Below, piece by piece: positions 14,201 to 28,900 of a stretch of DNA of 64,000 nt (its first letter is position 1; the number at the start of each line of letters is the position of its first letter). Both the position numbers and the translations under genes were made by a program. Source of the stretch: Scortum barcoo (lineage: Eukaryota; Chordata; Actinopteri; Centrarchiformes; Terapontidae); contig CM041546.1 of the NCBI GenBank assembly GCA_023238725.1, forward strand, positions 22,948,085 through 23,012,084. The letters run 5' to 3'. A model generated the notes under the pieces. The model was not told the DNA's origin. It did no database searches and saw only the letters and a list, made by a program, of their open reading frames with translations.

Positions 14201-16888
14201 CCACCAGAAAAATTTCCAAATGCACAGCAGGGCACAGATTCTAGACATTATTTTTACAACATCTCAGTTCTGATAGTATGTTAGTTAAATCACTTTAACA
14301 TCGACGTGGGAAAAAACAGTTTTCAGACATCTCTTTACACGATCCGATGACCAGTCAGCATGAGTCTTATACAAATGCATGTGAAGGCCAGTTAAAACTG
14401 TTTAATTTTCTATTTAAAGTAAAAACATGTTGAAAAGTAGTCAATATGTATTTCATTGTCAAATGAGTCCACCCAAATTCCCTAAACTGCTGTAGTGAAA
14501 AAATGCACTACTATAAAGTGATTCTGTTTGTAGAGGGCATAAAAATGTTATTATTTTCAACACAACAACCTACAAACCTCAATATCATTTATAAGAAAAC
14601 AATAGGAACATAGCTGTCCACCGCTGGAGACGGATCCCTCTGTCATTTCTCCTTATTTAGCATTAATGAGATGACTGTAGCTGCCTTGTGTGCCCCCTGA
14701 AATTTTTATTTTCTGATCAGCTTCTGTGTGATCGTGGCACTGGCTGTGCCTTGACTTGAAGACATCATTATAGTAATTACCACAAGCTCTAGTAGTTGCA
14801 GGCAAATAATTCTGCCGGGTTCATTCCCTCCACCACCCCCCCACCCCGTCTACGCCGCAGCTCCACAGAGGAGGGGAAATTACATTTTTCACCAAGCCTT
14901 TCTGTTGTCTGTATTGTGACAGCGGTCATACTCCATCACATAGGCCCTCTCTCAGCTATGAGTATCCCACAATCGGAGTAATGGTGAAAAAAAGGGGAAA
15001 AAAATCAGAGCAGAGGAAACAGCTTATTTACTGTGCAGTCCCATACCACCTTTAGCTCGTGAATAGAAGAATAGGTTTAGTTCAATGACTAGCTTTCATT
15101 TGCATTCATCTCAGTGGTGGTTCAAAGATCATTTTTAATTAAATGAATTTGGATTGAAAGATTTCAATTAATCTTTTGCATCATTGGTGTTACCGCAAGG
15201 TAATCATTTCGTTCTTTATTCATCTCATTATGATACATTCTGGATCTTTTATTTGATAGTTTATTTTTGACATTGCAAGGAACGCTTCAAGCAGCCAGTC
15301 TTGTACCTTGGATGACCAGTATGCATTTGTTCTGTGACCCCCTTTCAAACTCAGACATGGCCATTTGTATATGAAAAACCCTTCAGTAACACAGTGTTTA
15401 AAGTTCTCAAAAAAGTCCTTTAAATTTTGGTAAATTAGGCAGAAACAAAACATAAAAACTCTTTTCTGTAATGTAATCCATGCACAGAAAGCATGGATGA
15501 AGCATCCCTGCAATTTCTTGACCTTCCCTCCGGAGACATGCAGGGGTGCATGAACTGTCTGAGGTTGCTGCAGTTTTGGACAACCACAACACATCTATAG
15601 CGCAGCATCACATCACAACATCAAATCTCCGTGGTGGTCTGGAGAGCCAAAACTTGGAGAACAAATGAAGAACAACCAACATATTTTTATTTACATTCTT
15701 ATTGTACTCCAAGTTCGCTCTCGCTCACTCTGCCTTTTTCAAAGACCAGCATGTCTAAACCAATTGTTTAGCGTGTAATAACAAACATAATTAGCATATC
15801 TTTTATCTTTAAAATGATTTTTGATTAAGCACTAAAAACTGCACTTTGTCACCGCGCTGAAGTGTACTCGAGTGTTAGCTTGTGTGCAACATTTCTGAAG
15901 TGCCATTGTCGTGTGCCATACTAATATACTCTATTTAACAGATGAACAATTAAGAGAGATGCAATTAATGCAAAATAGATAAAGGAGAACTGGTGAAAAG
16001 AAAGGCATAAAGAAAGCCCAAACAATAGTGGGATAATATTGGCTGAAAAACACATTATATGGACCTGAACATCGCAACCACTTCACACACACACACCACA
16101 TAAACACACACACATTTTACACACACACAGACATATGAGCTCAGGATGGGCTGAAGTGTATGCTTTATATCAGCAGCATAAAATTTACAAATTGAGTCCC
16201 CTCATATGGTCAGGGTGAGAGTCTGTTTGTTAAACCTGACTGTAATTTTGAAGAGCGGGCTGGATAATTTTTCCACTCCATAATTAGGTATTCAAGCCAA
16301 GGCTGAGCTGGTCACTGTCTACATCTTCTGTTCTAATTAGCCCAAATTGAACAATTTGTTTCTCCTTTCAAACCCTGAATCATCCCCTAATCTAATAGTC
16401 ATTCACACTGAGAGGAGTGACAGCAAGTGACACTGATAAATCTCCTTCTGCAGCTCTTCACAACACAAGCACATCAGGATTGTGCTGCTGATAATCACCA
16501 CCGGCAATTAAGAGTTAAAGAGTTAAAGGTGCTATGTGTAGCAGTTTGCTTTTTCATGGACAGTTATATTTCCCATGGGAAAAAAAAACAACCTTGCTTT
16601 ATGTTGCCATTTGTCTTGTATCTCACACTCTCTGACCCAATTCATGTGAATAATTGAAAGCATGTACAAATCCTGATGATTAATACAAGAAACTTACTTC
16701 ATTGTGCTGTACTAACAAGATAAAAGCCATTTTCGAGCTCCCACCTGAACAGTGAGACTGTCTATAGCATGTGTGAGAATAAAAACATGTTACATATTTG
16801 CGGGCTTCACTATCACACAGCTACAGCCAAAGTCTGCTCTCTGCTCTCTATTTTTACTCATCAAACAAAAGATGTGAACAACAATGTG
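5207..16888. other. Gene desert segment with candidate conserved blocks
   Basis: No supportable gene in 11.7 kb. Blocks at about 8440-8720 and 10780-11460 differ from the surroundings: high complexity, few runs, many ATTA/TAAT and CAAT-type cores (for example CAATTATGGCCAATTAGAC). Such texture is common in conserved non-coding elements around developmental genes. The remainder is AT-rich, with short CA/GT runs near 12750 and 16090. Frames at 6790-7185 and 11252-11635 show no recognisable domain. Confidence 0.5.
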
Positions 16889-18150
16889 TATATTAATGGA
16901 GGAAAAAATTAGGACACCCCCACATATTTTCCCACTTAAAATGGCTATAATCACACACAGGTGTATCAGATCAGGTGCACATGATCAGAACATCGTTACC
17001 CAGCATTTTGAAGGAGGCTTGCCCTATTTAAACCTCAGACATTTAGTTTGGTGTGGCCCCTGTCTCTTGAAGTGAGAGTGAGCACCATGGTGAGATCCAA
17101 AGAGCTGTCTGAGGCCCTCAGAAAAAAAAAAAGATTGTGGCTGCTTATGAGTCTGGTAAGGGATTTAAAAAGATATCAAATAAATTTAACATCAGCCATT
17201 CCACCATTCGGAAAACTGTTAACAAGTGGAGAACATTCAAAACAACTGCCACCATGCCCAGGTCTGGCCGTCCAAGCAAGTTCACCCCCAGAGCAGACCG
17301 CAAGATGCTAAAAGAAGTAATCAAAAGTCCTAAAATATCATCACGGGACCTACAGCAGGATCTCGCTCGCTACTGTCGATGTGAAAGTGCATGACTCTAC
17401 TATCAGAAAGAGACTACACAAGTTTGACTTTCATGGGAGGTGTGCAAGGAGGAAACCTTTGCTCTCTAAAAAGAACATTAAGGCCAGACTGAAGTTTGCC
17501 AGAGAGAACATAGACAAAGACCAGGTCTTGGTGGATGCTTTGCTGCAGCAGGACCTGGCCAGCTCACCATCATAGAATCCACCATGAATTCTACTGTGTA
17601 TCAGAGGGTGCTTGAAGAACATGTGAAACCATCTGTAAAGAAATTAAAGCTGAAGCGGAATTGGACACTGCAACATGACAATGATCCAAAACATACCAGT
17701 AAATCCACCAAGGACTGGCTGAAAACTAAGAAGTGGAGAGTCCTGGAATGGCCCAGTCAAAGCCCGGATCTTAATCCCATTGAGATGCTGTGGGGTGACT
17801 TGAAACGGGCTGTGCATGCAAGAAACCCCTCAAACTTCTCACAGCTGAAAGAATTCTGCATTGAGGAGTGGGGCAAACTTTCCTCAGATCGATGTCAGAG
17901 ACTGGTAGATGGCTACAAGAAGTGTCTCACTGAAGTTATTTCAGCCAAAGGGGGTAACACTAAAATATGCATTTTTCTTCATATCTTTTGTTTGATGAGT
18001 GAAAATGTTAATTTATGTTGTTTAGTTACAATTAAATCACTTTCTTTTCCAGAAATAAATAAAAACAAGATTGGACATTGTTATGTGAACATTTTTTAAT
18101 AAAGCGTTGACTTATTGAATGGGGTGTCCTAATTTTTTCACATGACTGTA
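16889..18150 (+). mobile_element. Tc1/mariner transposon copy, inactivated
   Basis: The ends share the inverted sequence GAAAAAATTAGGACACCCC (left about 16902-16920, right about 18121-18139). The right end finishes CACATGACTGTA, the usual fish Tc1 terminus at a TA site. The left terminus has decayed. Transposase sequence lies between, so total length is about 1.26 kb against about 1.5-1.6 kb for intact relatives. No promoter or neighbouring gene appears affected; it stands alone in the gene desert. Confidence 0.93.
17087..18099 (+). pseudogene. Broken Tc1 transposase (DD34E family)
   Basis: The frame opens at ATG 17087 (MVRSKELSEALRKK). It shifts at an A-run near 17121-17132 into the frame reading AAYESGKGFKKISNKFNISH, which is the N-terminal helix-turn-helix. 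It shifts again near 17370 into HDSTIRKRLHKFDFHG (second DNA-binding half). After ENIDKDQ at about 17522 roughly 50 codons expected in the family are missing, including the SDETK box with the first catalytic Asp; the sequence resumes at GCFAAAGPGQLTIIES. The second Asp (QHDND) and the Glu (NPIEMLW) remain, 34 residues apart. The usual stop after GGNTK is lost, and the frame runs on to 18099. It cannot encode an active enzyme. Confidence 0.9.
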
Positions 18151-19937
18151 TCTGTTGCATGACATTGTTGACATATGGAAGCTACTGTGATGTTGAATTG
18201 TATTGCATGAATTAAACTGTGTAGTGCTTCCTGTTTTCTCAGAGATGATCTCTCATCCAGTGTCAAGGAATGTAGGCTGCCAATCTTTTTCTCATTTGTT
18301 ACCACAGAAATAATACCTACATATACATATTTATTAGTGTGAATATTGTTTAGGTACAGGTCATGACTGAACTTCCTCTGGATCCTTTTTTGTTCCTGTG
18401 CAATATTTTCTTTGTTGTTCTGATCTTCTTTCTATGGGTTTAATTTGTGCAAATAAACTCAACAAGTATTTAATGGCAATGAATGAAGTGTGAATCTGTG
18501 AGGATGAACGCATTACATGTAGCCTTAGTAAGAAAGTGGCAACAGATCCAACAGTGAAGGACTTCTTTGGACCAGGGGTTTGGGTGTGACCTGTCTGTAT
18601 GCATCTCAGATCAGTTTTGAGATTTCTGTTTGGTTTTCTGTGGAGCAGCTCTCGTGTGTGTGTGTTGATGTGAGTGTGTGTTGTTGTTGTCCGCTAACAT
18701 GGCCATGTTTTAATATCAACCTCACACAAAAAAGCATGTACACACGTGAAAACAAATGACTGAAAACTGGCATTCAGAACTATTTAAATATGTTACCTTA
18801 GATCCACATGTTACCTTAATTTGCCTATTATTTATGTATCTTCTGTGTGTGGTACACTCCTACATTAGTTGCACATGATGTTTGTATTGCTATGCATCAA
18901 AATCAACACCACAAAAAAGATTTAATAGTGATGTGGTCTGTAATTGACATGGACATTCAACAGGACAAAGACATAATGGAAAAACAAAAGCCTCTTCAAA
19001 GGACTCTGGGAGAGTTGAAGGGAAGGCAAAGACACAGAATGATGTGAATTTGTGTTAAAAATCATTCTCCCTCTCAAAATTATATCTCAAACCTGAACAC
19101 AGAGACATGAGAAACATATGGATATATTTCAGCATGACTGACACCTCAGATGTCCGTAAAATGAATAAACATCCATAAATCCATTTAAATGACACAGAAA
19201 AAATATACTTTGGAACTTGCCTGAGAATCATCAGGTTTTTAGATTTCCTTAATGAGTGATCCAGTGACAGTTGTTTATATATTGATGAAAACACACAAAC
19301 AGAAGCTGTTTGTTGAGCTTTCATGGGGTCTTGCTCTCCTGATGGCTTAAACTTTTTAGCACATTTCCATCTTTCAGATTATGAAAAACATTTTTGACTT
19401 CTGTCATTTTCACACAAAAGCCTAATTTCACACTGAGCTGAGAAAAAAAAGGTACAAAGTACAAAACAAGCAGCTCTTTGGCAGAAACACTCAGAGATCC
19501 CCTTAAAAATAGAAAGATGGGACATAAATTACAAGAAGATCAGAAACTTAAAAGAAAAACAGTATGTGATTATGGCTGTAATCACTACTGGAGTAGGTGT
19601 GAAAAATTAGCTACATATGAAGAACTAAACAGAACTAAAATCACTGAGCAGTGCAGATAATCACTCAGAGTGTGAGGCATAAGTTTCAATTTGTGCAGGC
19701 AGTGAGAGCCAATTTATTTTATTTATTTATCTGAAAAACACTGACACGTGTGACAGAATGACCTTTGCCCTTTTGTTGATAACCACAGAGTTACCACTGG
19801 TGTTGGTAATCACTGCTTGAACCCGCTGCAAGAGTCTCTATGTGTGGAGTGTGTTTGTTTCTTTCTGTGCATCTGTGTTAGTGTGTTTTCATTTGTGTAT
19901 GAATGGATTATGACTGTGGGGGTGCATGCGTCCTTGA

Positions 19938-19968
<31 letters not shown>

Positions 19969-22900
19969 GTGTGTGCCCGTGTGTGAGCGGCAGCGTGTGT
20001 TGAACATGTGCTGGCGTTCTCAGAGAAACAGCAGGGCTCTAATAAGGACTAGTCCTGGATGGCAGCTGGTAAACTCTGTCCTCAGAATAGGTGTCCTTTA
20101 TTCATACACAAAGGAATGCAAATTAGTCCCAGTGCCGAGTGGACACTGAGAACGGATCCACATGGCACACACTCTCACTCTTAAATGTGCATTGAGAGTT
20201 GCACCGCAATGCAACTTCCCTCAATCAAAGGAAAAACAAGCAGGACTAATGACAAGGCCCACCCGCACAGCTGTTTGTTTGTGTGAGAGAGTGTCTGCAT
20301 GTGTGTATCTGTGTGTGTATCTGTGTGTGTATCTGTGTGTGTATGTGTGTGTATGTGTGTGAGTCTAAGCACGTGCGGTCACCAAGGGTCATTTTCCGCT
20401 AGGACAACAAAAAAGTCTGGTAGAAGTCTCAAGAACCACACACACACACACACATACACACACACACATACAATCAAAGCACCTCATTTTAAAACCCCAC
20501 CTGAGAGCTAAGTATGGAGTACCTTCTAGTGACTTTATCTTTGCTCTTGTGTTTTGTCTTCAAATGCCTCTCATACTTTTTTCAGCATCGCAGTGCCATG
20601 ATTGCAGAGAAATTCAATTCAAACAATGCAGCTCCAGCCCTTAGGCCTGGTCTTCGAGTAAAGTGTTCGCGTTACAACTATCAAGTGTGCGACTTTACAA
20701 GCAGGTGAAATTATGCCATTCTCCATACAGCATTCAAAGTGTTCAAATTCATTAGAATTTTGCGCTGCACTGAGTCAATAGCAGTGTTCATGTTTGATGG
20801 TATGTTAAGAACCGGAGGTCTTGAAAATAAGTTGAGTGGAGACAGCATGGATTGATGTTTTTGGGAGAGGAAATGAGCTCTTAACACCATATACAGTTGG
20901 GTTTTTGAGTGATCTGCATGTATACTTCTGAGCTCATTGCCTATTCAATTAACACTTAATTTGCAATCTTGAAATCACAGACAAAACACTGTATGTAATT
21001 GAGACGTTCTGCACATTACTTAAAACTGTACTAATTGAATTTTTCATAACAATAAATCAACGCGGGCAATGTGAACAGGGTCATAGTGAGAAACCCAGAG
21101 AAAATTATCACCCAACTCTGCAGTCACCCTCCGCTCTACAGTGCACTTTAATAATGTTCAGCTCATTGTTTTGGTTTTATGAATGGCAACTTCACCGGTT
21201 TGGTTACCCATTAGCTTATGAACATAGTGGATAAGACAAATATTTCCATAAGGAGTTGATGGACATCAGACAAGGTCAAGGTCAAGGAATACTGGAATCA
21301 TCAGTACAGCAGCATGGCTTTGACTTAATGCTAAGTGCTCCATGTTTGCTGTCTGCTCTATATCGTAATGACTTTATCAGTCTGTTGCACTGCTGCCAAG
21401 TGGCCAAAAAAGTGTAACTCGGATCTCCATCAAAAAAAGTTGTTTATAAAATCGATTCATAGCCATGTTTGCATTGTTGCCATCTGCACAGGATTAGATC
21501 TTAGTGACCAGATAAAGGTAAGAGAAATATGGATAAAGCTCTGCGAACTGGCCATTAACCAGTGGGCAGGGATATCATCAAAATACAAAAATAAAGGTTC
21601 AGGCCCTGAGCATATCAAGCGTTTGGAGCTTATGACCGGTCCATCACTTCCCCTTTTTTCTCTGAGACTTAGAAACTCTCAGTCAATCTGGCTAAATTGG
21701 TGGCTGTTTTTTTACAAGTGTGTAGCTGCTTCTTTCTCACCACATCAGGCATTGTTGCAGTGTTGCATATTATCAAAAGTGATGAAAATGATAGTCATAA
21801 TAAAGCAGAATTTACCTCCAAAGACTGGAAAACAAATAAAGGTCTCACCTGGCAAGAGGCTAGAAGATTTTGGTGAATTTTTTCATCTCTAAAAATCTGT
21901 GGATCCTTTTGTCAGATCTACAAAAAGGTGTTCAGTGGAGCAAAGAGTCAAAGCATTTCTATTATTTTCGGTCTCTAGGTGAGGGGTATCAATTTTTAGG
22001 TGTCAGGAAGCAGTGCAGGAAGCCCGTGATCGGTATTTGCAGCATGGTGCCATATAGAAAATGATTTCAGCGTCCTGAGAATAGCATGAATAGATACCCT
22101 GTCAGATGCAGCAGTGAAGGTGACCCAGTGCGAGGCCAGTCAGACATCAAAGGGTGCCAGCTGTTTTCTCAAACTGAGGGGGGTGGAAAAGAGAGGAACG
22201 AGTGCGCCTGAAGAGGAAGATTGAGATGACACGTCGGATCTCCAGGAGTGTCACTTTGTGTAATAGGTGAGTGGCGGGTATTCATCTGCCTGGAGAAAGA
22301 GCGAGGGAGAATACTCTACATGGACTTCAATGAGACTTCAGTAATTACTTATTACTGCACATATGGATGAGATGGGCGATGAGAGGACTCGAGGCTCGCG
22401 CAGCTCTTCCTCCATCTGAAAACCACCTCCAGGGTGACTTCAAGAACATCCCTGTAATGCTCCAAGACAAAAGTCTCATTACAGGTAATTATGGACTGCC
22501 TATATCACCCCCCCTCCACCCTCCCCTTTCTGCAAAAGCCCCTCTGCCTCACCCTCACTACTTTTATCCTCTCATTCAACAGGAGAAGCCTGGGAGAGGG
22601 GAGCATGGACAGAGCGGGAGGAGGGGATGGGGCTATTACCTGGGAGCAGACACTGATCATGGCCGCTGACGCTTTACTGCACTTCCATTCATGTGGAGTG
22701 GCTCACTTGTGGGCAGCAATTACCGGCCAAATGATCCAAACTGGGCCTTGTGATGAAGTAGCCGGACTGACTGAGTGACTAGACGCACTATTCTTCTTTG
22801 CTTGTGTGCACAGTATTGTCCTATATGCTTGTCCTATAACAGAGCAGAGCTGCTGGGTAAGCATGTGTGTATGCACTGTGCACGTGTCTGTGTGCACCTG

Positions 22901-25900
22901 ATAAGCCGCTGAGGTCCTTTTGTGACAGAAAACCTTCCTAAATCTACTACATGTTTTTGTATGTTTGATTGATTTAGTTTTTTTTTAAATATAGTTTGTG
23001 AACATGTGGAAAAGGATGTCAAGGGAAAGCAACAAGAGATATCAAACAAACAACAGCAGAACAACCATTAATAAATAATGTAAAACATACATACACACAC
23101 AGTGTGTGTCTTCCCTTTAATAGATGGAAATTCATGAAGTATCTTTAACAAGAGGAGGGTCAGATTTAGATAAGCTGCTACTAACAAGGAAAGAGCTGGG
23201 GATTTTAAAAGAAGTCCTTCTAACACTGGAGGAGTTCAACAAGGAATGAGATTGGTTGGGTTGTGACAAGGTTTGAAGACTCTTTCAAACAGCTCTCAAA
23301 AAACTGGAATTTTTGAAGATTTAAAAGTGGATCTTAGCTGAAGGAGAGAAGTATTGACGTCAACGTAAACCCTCTATCCAGCCAAGAACGTCAAAATTGG
23401 AGGATTCTGCAAAGCCCAGGTTACACTTTATGTTATTGTTATCTTAAAAATCTGTATGGTTTGGATCCAGCCACTAAAATTTTAATTGAGGAAATATTGT
23501 ATTGAGGATTAATAAAGAGCCAAACATTAAGGTTTATACATTTACATGGAAATAAACTGAGGTTTGAAAAATAAAATAGAATGGCAGTTTGATTGTTCAA
23601 AAACTGGATATTAAACCTCTTGACAGAAGGTCAACATCCATTTAGTGGTTACTCTGAAGCTTTCAGTCCTACCACATGATCTTCATCAGCAGACGGAGTT
23701 TGCTAGTTGTCATGGATATTTTTCTGAGTGGCCTGAAAGCTTGAGAAGAGCAACTAAAAAGAGATTTAAACCTTTTCACCCATTGCTTTGTGATGATAAT
23801 AGAATAAAATATATTATTATTGAGTATTTTATTTGGGAAAAATAACTGGAAAATATCGCTGTATTTTTGTTTTGGATACCTTCTATTGATGGTGGTTTAG
23901 AGGCCACACAAAAGAAACTGGAAACAGCCTCAGATTCACCCTGGTGATTGTTTGGAGAATAAAGAATAGTATGTTAGGAAGAATTGTATTTTTTTTTAAT
24001 TATTTGTTCTACAAAAAAAAGAAATATTGACTTTTCCCTCCACCTGACAGGTATGGCAGGTCTTAAACAGCTGCTCACCCTAAAATAATTTAGTTTGCCC
24101 GGGTTTCAGTGGAGAGTTGCCGAATACCTTGATGCCAAATGATAAACTGCAGCAGGGGATCACTGACATTTTAATATTTCATACTGGCACAAAACCACTG
24201 ACTCATACCAAATTTCCCGGTGTTGGTGTTTCCCTCCAAAAGCCCATATCGGTCACACCCTGGCGCGTACTGTCCACGTCCCTGCACGCACGCCCTGCTC
24301 CCCTCTCACCATGAGCTCGCCAGTGTGGAGCTGGTGCAACAGGCAGGGCTGTCATCCACAGATCAGAGGCAACAATGGCGCCTTCCTCGGCCGCCTTTGA
24401 ATATGTCACTGTGGGAACAGCATAATCAACCCCATGTCACCACCAGCTGCTCCATCCGGACCACATTAGAATAAACAACAGGCGAGGAAGAAGCAGAGGT
24501 ATAAAGAGAGCAGACAAGTGGGTAGGAGAGAAAGCAATACACTTGTCTTGTCTGCCACCAATGGAAAGATGATGATGTTGTGGGTTGTTTGGCCCAGTGT
24601 CAACACTGTGCTCCATCTGCGGCCGCTGGTAAATGAGAAGGCTTGAAGCACAACGTGGGCCAGTAACTGAAAGTAGGAGAGGTATGAAGGGCCTCCTGGG
24701 TTCATCTCTGTGATGCACCACAGCTTTTTACAGAGAAGGCTGCTTATGCTACGTTCAGGGACAACCCTCATTCTGTTTGCCTGATTCCCTTTAGGAAGGA
24801 CAAGCCTATGGCACCTTATGCAAGTGCAGGTTTTCATTCACACAGCTGCCCGCCCTTACATTTGGACGAACTTTTTTTCCTTGCGTATAAAATGCGTGCA
24901 AACAGTTTGGTTTATACAGTAGCAGCATCTCCTTGGATTGAAGATACTGGTGAAGGAAAGCAAAAGGAGATGAAAACAGAGGTAGTCCAAGCACCATGAC
25001 CACAAGAGCGACCATTGTTCTTTGTTATGAAAACTTTCAGGCAGGGTTGTGTTTGATAACAATGGCTGTCCTTGAAAAACTCAGACAGAATATGAATGGA
25101 GGTTTTGTCACCATCTTTGACAAAGGACCAGTACTACCTGTACAGTGAAGGCTAGACTTGCAATTTCTCTGAGGTCAAACACAGGTCACCCTCAAACAGG
25201 GCAAAATGTAACATTTTGAGGCAAGCGTGGCTCGAAAAAGGCCACCTCAGATCTCTCAAAATGTGTTTCGGTACCTTCAGTAAACTCTGAGGCAGTAAAA
25301 TTTCCCACCACCATTTCCTATATGCAGTAAATTACATTAAATATAGGTTGTGTAATGCATATACCACTCCCTATTCATCCTGTTTGGAGTGCCCTCTCAC
25401 TAGCCAAGATCTCTTCTCATCTCCAGTACCTGTGAATTATACAAAATGATGCGTTGGCCATTGATTTTATCAGTCCACTGTAGTCGCTAGTAATCCCATT
25501 ATAACATGTCTGTTAGTACAATAGCCAGATATGGCCTGAATAAAGGAAGCCTTTCTTCGCCTTGTCAGAGGAGGGCTGTCTTCCAAATTACTTCTTCAGA
25601 AGTTAAAAGGCCCGCTGCCTAATCAGTCTATTATACCAGACTAATAGATGACCAGTAATTGCAACTAATAACTTATTACTCATCTACACAAATATTCTAA
25701 TAGCTTGTATTTAGAAGCCAATTTTTTCAATGGACATAGTAAGAAGGAGGGGGTTGCTATTCACGAGCCAGACAGAGAGCAACACAAAGAAATACTCCCC
25801 CAAAGGAAACTGAGAAAGCAACCTGTAGCATGTTTTTTCTTCTCTTAGCTGGATTAATATCTAACCTTATTCATGGGGATGTGAAAATGCAGCTTCGTCT

Positions 25901-28900
25901 TCATCTCCAGAGCTGTCTAGCAGCAGGGCTTTGTTTGGTGCCCGGGCTCCTTTTGAGAGAGAGACGGCGGAGGGAATTACAGATAATGTCCTCTATCCTC
26001 TCCCCCTGCAAGCCTGCTAGGCCTCAGACACAGAGCTCAGTAGGGACCAGAGAGGTGGACACACTGTACATGATTTGAGCTACAGCAGCCATTGTAGTCC
26101 TGACAGGGCTCACAGGTGGAGTTGCATTCAGTCGCAGAAAGGCGGTGAGGAATTACCTACATGACAAAATAATAAAACCGAGAGTGCGGTACATGGTGCT
26201 CACATTTGTTTTGTTATGGTATCTGTTGTGATGGGACAATGTTCTTCTTCTATGATTCATCTATGATTTATAATAATTATTTATTTATTTATTTATTTAT
26301 TCTTTTTTTTTTTTTTTTTCATCCTTCTCTGCAAGGCCACCAAATATCAGCTTACTGATGCTTTCGGGAATTCTCTGATGAAACTAACTTGTACTAAACC
26401 ATAAACCATCTGTCGACCTCATATCAGCTCCGTTAAACTCCATGTAAGACGAGTAACAAGGCATTATTTGGATTAAGAATGTATACACTACCGGATTTTG
26501 AATTGTAGTCATTTACAAAAAAAATCACATCACTGTAAAGTTACTAAGCAAGGCGTTTCAGTGCTATAATGAGCATCAGTTTCTAAAAGTTTCATGTTTA
26601 ACAAACACGTCATGATCCAGAGTGTGTAAACATACTTTGGTCTGAATCTACACTTGGGAGGAAGCGTCATTAACAAATATGTTTATTGGCTGCAGTGCAT
26701 TGAGGATTGAATAGGCAGAGTACAATAGCGGTAGTTAAAGGGGCAGGACACACAAAAACCCACTGGGAGTATACAGCCCCCGCTGATCAATGACCTCATC
26801 CAGAGTCAGTTTCTCTTTCAAAGGCGGCGAGACCAAAGAGCAGTGAGGTCTTTTCAGCCCCGCAGATAACAAACCAACACCAGACACCCAATAAAGAGAC
26901 TTCCACTTCATTTAAAAGCAATTAATATTCTTGGCCGGCCGGCGTGATCCCTTTGGTGTGGCAGGTCTGTACACGCCCCCTGCACTGTAATGGAGTTGAC
27001 TGGTTAACTTTGAGTCTGTGGCCACAGTGTTGGCTGCCTGGGTGAGAGCACTGATGCACAGTGGGACACAGTGTTTAGATCAGAGTGAATGGACCTGTCT
27101 CACAGCCCACTGCACCCCAAAAGAGCCTCCTCTTCTCCATCTCTTTCTCTATACGTGTCTCGCTCTTTCCGTCTCTCCCTCTCTCTGTCTTTCCCGTCCT
27201 CTTTCTCTCCTCCACGTTCTCTCAGAGTCTATCTCGGCTTTTGTTTCCTTTTTTCCTCCCTGTCTTTCTTTTTTAAGTCCTCTTCTTCAGTCTCTATGAA
27301 TTGGCTTTCAAAAGGAGCAAGGGTTTAAATAGTTAGCCTTTGTAAGGTTTGGTAATGATTGTCCCTTGAGGATGTGAAAGACAGGCTGAAGGGAAAAAAA
27401 TATTTTGTTCCTTTAAACACATACACCCTTGCCCACAACCCAAGGTTATTACTGACAAATAGCTGGGTGATGGAGTTCACCTATTTTATCATAAATAGAA
27501 GTACTGTGTGCCTATATATTTACATCATTTGCATCAGAGTACAGAGCACTAATACAAGAATGAAATACATTGCAGCCTCGCAGAACCTTTAATGGTTCAC
27601 AGTGTCTTCATTTTGACTTTTTGCCCCCATCTGCCGCTTGTACATGAAAACATGGGCCTCTCCCAGTTGAGCAGCTGAGAAAAACACAATCTAGATTGAC
27701 ATGGCAATGACACCACGGCTAACAGACACAAAACGGCACAAAACATACACATGAAAGGAAATAAAAATAAGCTAAAGTTAATTCACAGTATTTGAAAAGA
27801 AAGAAGCCTTGGCATGCGTGAAGTCATAGCAGACCACAAGGGTTAATCCATCTGTTTCTATAATGCTTAACCTATTCATAATTACAGGGCCTGGAGTCAG
27901 TCCAATCCAATAAAGATGGACAAGCACATGCACGCTAATTTACACTTCATAATTTTAAATTCACTTAACCTGCGTGTCTTTGGACTTTTAGAAGAACCAT
28001 ACTAGCATACTAAAGTCATGCCAGTGGCTCTGGGAGGCTGCACAGCATTGCCTTGAAAAAAAACTGATGAATTGGTGGTGATGGCGCTAGAGGAAGAGTC
28101 ACCAGAGTCAATGAGATCCATCATCTGGGTACCATGAATGATTGTATAGAAATTCTTTACCAATCAAAAGTAGATATTTCATAAGACAGGTGAAAACTCT
28201 GACCTGCTGGCCTGTATACTTGTATGTTCCTAAGAATGTTAAATAATCCAGTCCGTAATAAAAACATCACTAAGTCTGTCCTAAGTTCAAGCTGCTTTCA
28301 AACTGGGCATCCCATTGCACCATTAAAGCTTTAAAAAAAAACTTTTTTTGAGGGGTTTGCTTCGAAAAATAGTGAAACCTCCACTTTGATTTCCAGCCTT
28401 TAATGTAAACATAGCACACGTATGGTATATGATAAAGGCAGCGAGTGTCCTTGGGGTTTGTGGAGAAAGGTTTGCCTGCAGAGACCTTGTCCAGCAAGTG
28501 GAATGATAATGACTAGTGCATTAGCGGTCGCCTGGTTGTTTAGTAGGCTGACGGTAATGAGGAAATCAATGGACCACATTCAATACATCTTTAGCCACAG
28601 ACACAACTGAAAAATACAGAGCTTTTCCAGCAGCAGAACATCATTTATCCCTGTTGATGATCATCTTTTCTTTCAATCACACTGAACACATGGCACAGAA
28701 TTACTTAACTCTGAATACCTTGGCCGAGTCACACGTCAGCATTGTCAACAAGGGATGATGAACTAACCGGTTAACTGTTGCTCTCTTATAGACTGGCGTA
28801 AGTAGCCAGTCAATAGTAGCTTGTAGCAGCCTGTGGGCTTCAATTAAATCCAACTTTTAACCCGCCAGTTAGTCGATGGCAGCTAGACCTGCTACTTTTA

